Positions 5,689-9,920 of a stretch of DNA of 9,920 nucleotides are shown here, piece by piece. This DNA comes from Neptuniibacter sp. Lineage in GTDB: Bacteria; Pseudomonadota; Gammaproteobacteria; Pseudomonadales; Balneatricaceae. Position numbers and translations under genes: made by a program. The stretch spans positions 1-9,920 of the forward strand of contig JASBRM010000256.1 in the NCBI GenBank assembly GCA_030149405.1, in the 5' to 3' direction. Numbering within the stretch: the stretch's first letter is position 1; every line of letters begins with the position of its first letter. Under the pieces are notes generated by a model. It did not search any database. It was not told the DNA's origin and saw nothing but the letters and a program-made list of their open reading frames with translations.

Positions 5689-6585
5689 ATGAACTATAAA
5701 CATCTTCATTATTTCTGGATGGTGGCAAAAGAAGGCAGCATAGCCGCCGCTGCAGAGCGCCTGAACGTGACCCCCCATACCATCAGTGCACAGTTAGGGT
5801 TACTCGATGATTACTTTGGCTGTTCACTTTTTACCAAAGTGGGCAGAAAGTTAGAACTCACTGAAACCGGACATATGGCTCTGAGTTACGCCAGTGATAT
5901 TTTTTCACTGGGCAGTGAGCTGGAAGAGCGTGTCCGTAATCTGGATAAGATTCGACCTCTGGTGTTTAAAGTCGGCGTAGTTGACGTTGTCCCTAAGTCC
6001 ATTGCTTATCATCTGCTATCTCCGGCCATGGATGATATTAAACATATGCGCATGATCTGCCATGAAGGCGACATCAATGAGCTCATGGCACAGTTAGCAT
6101 TGCACCGCCTGGATCTTGTCATTTCCGAGTCCCCTATTCCTTCAGATGTCAGTATTAATGGTTACAGCCATAGTCTCGGTAGCTGCGGAAGCAGTTTCAT
6201 GGCGCACCCAGATGTTGTTGCTGAACTAAAAGGAGACTTCCCTGACAACCTCAATGGTTCACCTATGCTTCTACCTGGAGAGAACACAATGGTGCGCAGA
6301 CAGTTATTGCAGTGGTGCAATAAAAACAAAATACATCCAAGAGTTGTTGGTGAATTCGATGATAGTGCCTTGATGAAGGCATTCGCCCATGCTGGAAAAG
6401 GCATCATGGTTCTTCCAACCCCGATTAGGGATGAAGTCTCTTCCCAATTGGGTCTTGAGTTAATTGGCGAAACAAAAGAGATCAATAACAACTATTACGC
6501 CATCTCAATCGAAAGAAAGATTTCCCATACCGCTGTCGAAAAAATCACAACGGCCGCAAGAAACTGGTTAGGTGAATCAGATTAA
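5689..6585 (+). CDS. nhaR: LysR-family transcriptional regulator, NhaR-like
   Basis: A 298-aa LysR-type DNA-binding regulator. Residues 1-60 form the winged helix-turn-helix: MNYKHLHYFWMVAKEGSIA, AAAERLNVTPHTISAQL as the recognition part, then GCSLFTK-GR-LELTE-G. A C-terminal periplasmic-binding-like effector domain occupies about 90-295. Resemblance to E. coli NhaR is strong in NYKHLHYFW, LDLVISESPI, GECGxSF-like GSCGSSF, LLPGENTMVRRQLLQW and GEFDDSALMKAF. E. coli NhaR responds to Na+ and activates nhaA. No nhaA-type antiporter gene is in this window, so the local target is open; the divergent yccA is the obvious candidate. CGAAGAG (5678-5684) gives a modest Shine-Dalgarno four bases before the ATG. 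No intrinsic terminator follows; a 161-base AT-rich gap precedes the FIST gene. Family certain, symbol by similarity. Confidence 0.85.
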   Translation: MNYKHLHYFWMVAKEGSIAAAAERLNVTPHTISAQLGLLDDYFGCSLFTKVGRKLELTETGHMALSYASDIFSLGSELEERVRNLDKIRPLVFKVGVVDVVPKSIAYHLLSPAMDDIKHMRMICHEGDINELMAQLALHRLDLVISESPIPSDVSINGYSHSLGSCGSSFMAHPDVVAELKGDFPDNLNGSPMLLPGENTMVRRQLLQWCNKNKIHPRVVGEFDDSALMKAFAHAGKGIMVLPTPIRDEVSSQLGLELIGETKEINNNYYAISIERKISHTAVEKITTAARNWLGESD

Positions 6586-6746
6586 GCGCTCTCAATACCA
6601 AAGAACACGTTTTATTAGTCCGTTTTATAATAAATTAGTGCTCCATTGATTTAGATTATTAGCTATATTTATTCAGAAGCTGATACTAAGAAATCATCCA
6701 AATTTCGGCAGGGACGTCTCAACAACAGACAATCAGAAGGTAGTCG

Positions 6747-7856
6747 ATGTATATTTGCCTAAATGATCTAAGTGAACTCTACGAAGCCGTTAATAGCTGT
6801 CCATTAGGTGATGATGAGTATTGGCTCATGCTCATAGCAGATCGTCATACAGATCAGCTGGATGAAATAGTTTCTCACCTTTCAGAGACCTCTGTCCGCT
6901 TCTACGGAGCTCTTTTTCCGGGTTTAGTTGTTGATAAGCGTACGTTTTATCAGGGAGTAATTCTTCGTAAAATCACCTGTAAATCACCACCTGTGATTTT
7001 ACCGATGCCGGCATCGCCTGAAGAGGTTGTAAAAAACCTTCCGTTACATACTGAGCTCGCCCCAGAAGGGGAGACCTGCTTAACCTTTGTTGACTGTCTA
7101 TCTGAAGAAATCGACGTTTTATTAACCAGTCTCTATGACCGCTTTAGCAACCATTGCAGCTACTTCGGTGCCGGTGCTGGACGACACGACCTTGCAGATT
7201 GCCACTGTATATTTGATGCAAGCGGGCTCTATTCCAAGTCAGCTTTAGTGGCCATCATTAATCAACCCAGTCAATGTCATGCGCGACATGGCTGGGCGAG
7301 GCATTCAGGGCCTATAGTTGCCAGCAGAACTACCAACAATATCCTTCATGAACTTGACTGGGAGTTGGCTGAAACTGCTTATAGAAACACCCTGCCTGAA
7401 AACCTTAAAAATACACCTCCAGAACTGTTCTACCGAGATGTAACCCCCAGATACCCTTTTGCCGTTGAATACCCGGGTTCTGAGGATGTCGTTCGCGACC
7501 CTATATCAATCTGTAATAATGGTGATGTAGTGTTTTTATCTGACATACCTCAAGGCGCTCTGATGTATCTGGTAGAAGGCACTCCCGACAGTCTTATAAC
7601 CGCAGCTAAAGAAGCCGTCGAACTCTCTATCCAAGAAAACACAGAAAGCCTACTGGTCTGCGACTGCCTCTCAAGAACCATTGCACTAGACAGTCAATTC
7701 CCAGCTGAACTTCGCGCTGTTTATGACGAAGTAAATGCAATGAAGGCAGGCCTTACCGTTGAAGGTGTTATCGCACTAGGGGAAATTGCCTCCAATGGTG
7801 ATCAGCAAGTGAATTTCTTCAATAAAACTTTCGGAATCTGCTGTTTTAATGAATGA
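6747..7856 (+). CDS. FIST-domain sensor protein, NosP-like candidate
   Basis: A 369-aa cytoplasmic protein with FIST_N (about 25-190) and FIST_C (about 200-350) and no other domain. Seen: GALFPGLV (54-61), the small-residue GAGAGRHDL turn (141-149), GLYSKSALVAII, the HGW opening of the C-terminal half (181-183), NNILHELDWE, DIPQGALMYLVEG, and GEIASNGDQQVNFFNKT near the end. FIST proteins are ligand-binding sensors; the NosP branch binds haem and nitric oxide and controls a kinase or c-di-GMP enzyme encoded beside it. The gene order here fits that model. Histidines at 147, 178, 181 and 186 are possible haem ligands, but I cannot tell which, or whether haem binds at all. AGAAGG (6735-6740) lies six bases before the ATG. 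The stop overlaps the next start by eight bases, implying translational coupling. FIST assignment is firm, NosP function is inference. Confidence 0.85.
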   Translation: MYICLNDLSELYEAVNSCPLGDDEYWLMLIADRHTDQLDEIVSHLSETSVRFYGALFPGLVVDKRTFYQGVILRKITCKSPPVILPMPASPEEVVKNLPLHTELAPEGETCLTFVDCLSEEIDVLLTSLYDRFSNHCSYFGAGAGRHDLADCHCIFDASGLYSKSALVAIINQPSQCHARHGWARHSGPIVASRTTNNILHELDWELAETAYRNTLPENLKNTPPELFYRDVTPRYPFAVEYPGSEDVVRDPISICNNGDVVFLSDIPQGALMYLVEGTPDSLITAAKEAVELSIQENTESLLVCDCLSRTIALDSQFPAELRAVYDEVNAMKAGLTVEGVIALGEIASNGDQQVNFFNKTFGICCFNE

Positions 7857-9920
7857 TCAAACAAACAATCTCATAGCAGATATTCAGAGAATGTTTGAGC
7901 TTTCCCTTGCTCTGGGAAACAGCCTTGACCCAAAAAAAGTATGCGACGACTTTTCAAGCTCATTGTTGCGACTGGTAAATTTGAATTTTATCGGCATCTG
8001 GGTAAAACCATTCGTACCCTCTGAAGATAGTGAAATCCGCGAGCTCTATTTTGCTTACCCCAGCAGTCGTACTAAAGAAACAAAATTAACCGCCACCCAT
8101 CCAGCTCTCTATGTACCAGAAGGCGAAGATTTTATTTCTTATAACCTCGATGAAAGTGAAAATACGCAGTGCATTATTGAAACATTAGAATCTGGGCAAT
8201 GTGCTGTATTCAGACTGGGTACCATAGGGTTTGTTCGCCTCCTCAAAGGGTCCGCAGAGTTCTCAAAGAAAGAGCTCAGACAGCTTCGACCTATAATAAA
8301 TAAATTATCGATTTCTCTTGAGGGAGCTATTTCGCATCAGCTCCTGCAAAAGCAACAGGCTTTTTTACAATCTCTCGTTCATTCAATTCCCGACCTCATC
8401 TGGCTAAAAGATGTTGAAGGCCACTATCTGGCTTGCAATAACAAATTCGAAGATTTCTTTGGTGCGAAAGAGCAGGATATTGTTAATAAAACAGACTTTG
8501 ATTTTGTTGATGAAGAGTTAGCTAAGTTTTTCAGGGAAAACGATAAAAAAGCGATTGAGGCAGATGGGCCGCGAACCAATCAAGAGTGGATCACTTTTGC
8601 CAATGACAACCGTGAAGCCCTACTGGAAACCATCAAGACCCCCTTAAAAGATAAAGAAGGTGAAGTCATTGGGGTATTAGGTGTAGGGCATGACATCACA
8701 GCGCTTCATCAGGCTCAACAACAGCTAAAACTCTCTGCCAGTGTGTTTGAACATGCCACGGAAGGCATCATGATTACCGATGCTTCAGGGGTCATAATAG
8801 ACGTCAATAATGCGTTCACTAAACTCACTGGCTTTACCAAAGAGGAAGCGGTTGGAAATAAACCTAACATCCTCAAATCCGGTTACCATTCAGACGCTTT
8901 CTTTGCAGCATTATGGGAAAGCATTAACAGTGAAGGTTTATGGCGCGGTGAAGTCAGAAACCGCAATAAAGCTGGTGAGATTTTCACTGAGCTACTCAAT
9001 GTTGCAGCGGTAAAAAATGACCAGAACGAAATAACCCACTTTGTCAGTATTTTCTCGGACATTACCCAGCTGAAAGAACATCAGTATGAGTTAGAGCATA
9101 TGGCTCACTATGACTCCTTAACTCAACTGCCAAATCGTGTCTTACTCTCTGATCGCCTGCAAACTGCGATAAGCGAATGTGTCCATGCAAAGCACTTGCT
9201 TGGTGTGGCTTATCTGGACCTTGATGACTTCAAACCTATAAACGACCGTTACGGACATGACGTCGGGGACCTGCTTCTTATTGATGTATCTAAAAGGCTT
9301 TTGGATACGCTTGGGGAGGAATGCGAAGTAGCCCGCCTGGGAGGGGATGAGTTTGTTATCTTACTCCCGAAACTGGAGCATATAACCCAGTGCGAAGTAG
9401 TCCTGAGTAACACAATCACAGAACTCTCTAAACCTTTTATCATCAACGGCCACCTGCTGAGTTTGTCAGCCAGTATAGGCGCCACTCTTTTCCCTGATGA
9501 TAAATCCGATGCGGACACATTAATCCGCCATGCTGACCAGGCGATGTATACTGCGAAGCAGTCCGGTAGAAACCAATATCACTTCTTTGATCCGGAAATG
9601 GACCGGATTACGCAGAATCAACAGAAAGCCCAATGGGAGATCCGTGAAGCCCTTCACGAACAAGAGTTCATCCTTTTTTATCAACCGAAAGTGAACCTTA
9701 AAACAGGTAAGGTGGTTGGTATGGAAGCCTTGATCCGATGGAACCACCCTACCCGACAATTACTCCCTCCAGATAGTTTTCTACCGCAGATAACAGATCC
9801 AAATCTGGCAGCAGATTTGGGCGAATGGGTGTTAAAAGAAGCGGTAAAACAGCTCCGCGTATGGCGTTCAGCCGGCATGGATTTATCCATCAGCATCAAT
9901 ATCTCCGCAGAGCATCTTCA
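7849..9920 (+). CDS. GAF-PAS-PAS-GGDEF-EAL cyclic-di-GMP signalling protein, 3'-truncated
   Basis: Makes and/or degrades c-di-GMP under sensory control; predicted cytoplasmic, with no membrane segment in the 690 codons visible. Order: GAF-like domain (about 10-155), PAS1 (172-290; SIPDLIWLKD, then GVLGVGHDIT), PAS2 (293-414; ATEGIMITDASG, then IFSDIT), GGDEF (415-580) and the start of EAL (from 599). The cyclase site looks active: YDSLTQLPNR, the metal Asp in LDLDDFKPIND (456-466), and an intact GGDEF at 498-502. The inhibitory RxxD site expected at 489-492 reads GEEC, so product feedback is probably absent. The EAL half opens normally with FYQPK and EALIRW (626-631) and INIS, but its remaining catalytic residues lie past the edge. 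The ATG at 7849 overlaps the FIST stop in ATGAATGA with no clear Shine-Dalgarno, consistent with coupling; Met15 is an alternative start. Confidence 0.93.
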   Translation, partial: MNDQTNNLIADIQRMFELSLALGNSLDPKKVCDDFSSSLLRLVNLNFIGIWVKPFVPSEDSEIRELYFAYPSSRTKETKLTATHPALYVPEGEDFISYNLDESENTQCIIETLESGQCAVFRLGTIGFVRLLKGSAEFSKKELRQLRPIINKLSISLEGAISHQLLQKQQAFLQSLVHSIPDLIWLKDVEGHYLACNNKFEDFFGAKEQDIVNKTDFDFVDEELAKFFRENDKKAIEADGPRTNQEWITFANDNREALLETIKTPLKDKEGEVIGVLGVGHDITALHQAQQQLKLSASVFEHATEGIMITDASGVIIDVNNAFTKLTGFTKEEAVGNKPNILKSGYHSDAFFAALWESINSEGLWRGEVRNRNKAGEIFTELLNVAAVKNDQNEITHFVSIFSDITQLKEHQYELEHMAHYDSLTQLPNRVLLSDRLQTAISECVHAKHLLGVAYLDLDDFKPINDRYGHDVGDLLLIDVSKRLLDTLGEECEVARLGGDEFVILLPKLEHITQCEVVLSNTITELSKPFIINGHLLSLSASIGATLFPDDKSDADTLIRHADQAMYTAKQSGRNQYHFFDPEMDRITQNQQKAQWEIREALHEQEFILFYQPKVNLKTGKVVGMEALIRWNHPTRQLLPPDSFLPQITDPNLAADLGEWVLKEAVKQLRVWRSAGMDLSISINISAEHL

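Noticed and set aside
6646..6669. TTGATT and TATATT before the FIST gene as a promoter
   Set aside because: Spacing is 12 bases, well short of 16-18, in a generally AT-rich gap. I do not call it.
8810..9013. A 67-codon plus-strand frame inside the PAS2/GGDEF gene
   Set aside because: It is out of frame within a continuous coding sequence whose PAS2 residues are clear in the main frame.
9249..9899. Three overlapping minus-strand frames of 72-89 codons near the window end
   Set aside because: They are antisense to the conserved GGDEF and EAL coding sequence and resemble no known protein.

Overview
The window looks like chromosomal DNA of a marine-type gammaproteobacterium. Several products closely resemble Enterobacteria or Pseudomonas counterparts (malate synthase G, Bfd, bacterioferritin, PpiC, YccA, NhaR). 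Base composition is near-neutral and the intergenic spacers are AT-rich. An Oceanospirillales-like host is my guess from gene content only; nothing in the sequence fixes the taxon. I see no tRNA, rRNA, CRISPR array, insertion sequence or phage gene.

Layout. (1) Bases 1-1959 hold most of a malate synthase G gene, cut at its 5' end by the window edge and closed by a strong intrinsic terminator. (2) A SIRT4-class sirtuin gene (2071-2901) converges on the small minus-strand ferredoxin gene bfd, and their stop codons overlap. (3) A 357-base spacer (3093-3449) separates bfd from a divergent pair of bacterioferritin genes. It holds an excellent Fur box lying on a near-consensus bfd promoter, a second Fur-like box on a weaker promoter, and two terminator-like hairpins. 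(4) The bacterioferritin pair (3450-4403) ends in a terminator and is followed by ppiC (4510-4791). (5) yccA on the minus strand converges with ppiC and is divergent from an NhaR-like LysR regulator (5689-6585). (6) A two-gene signalling operon closes the window: a FIST-domain protein (6747-7856), whose stop overlaps the start of a GAF-PAS-PAS-GGDEF-EAL protein (7849 to the window end, incomplete).

How the parts work together. The bfd/bfr block is an iron storage and release module. The two bacterioferritin subunits have complementary defects: the first keeps the haem ligand Met52 but has lost three of six ferroxidase ligands; the second keeps all six but has Lys at 52. They probably assemble as a mixed shell. 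Bfd is the ferredoxin that reduces the haem to release iron, and its promoter is placed for Fur repression when iron is plentiful. The FIST/c-di-GMP operon resembles the NosP arrangement, in which a FIST haem protein senses nitric oxide and controls a co-encoded c-di-GMP or kinase partner. That assignment rests on domain and gene order and is unproven here.

Most interesting points: the complementary bacterioferritin pair, the FIST/c-di-GMP operon, and the structured Fur-box spacer, which could hide a small RNA.
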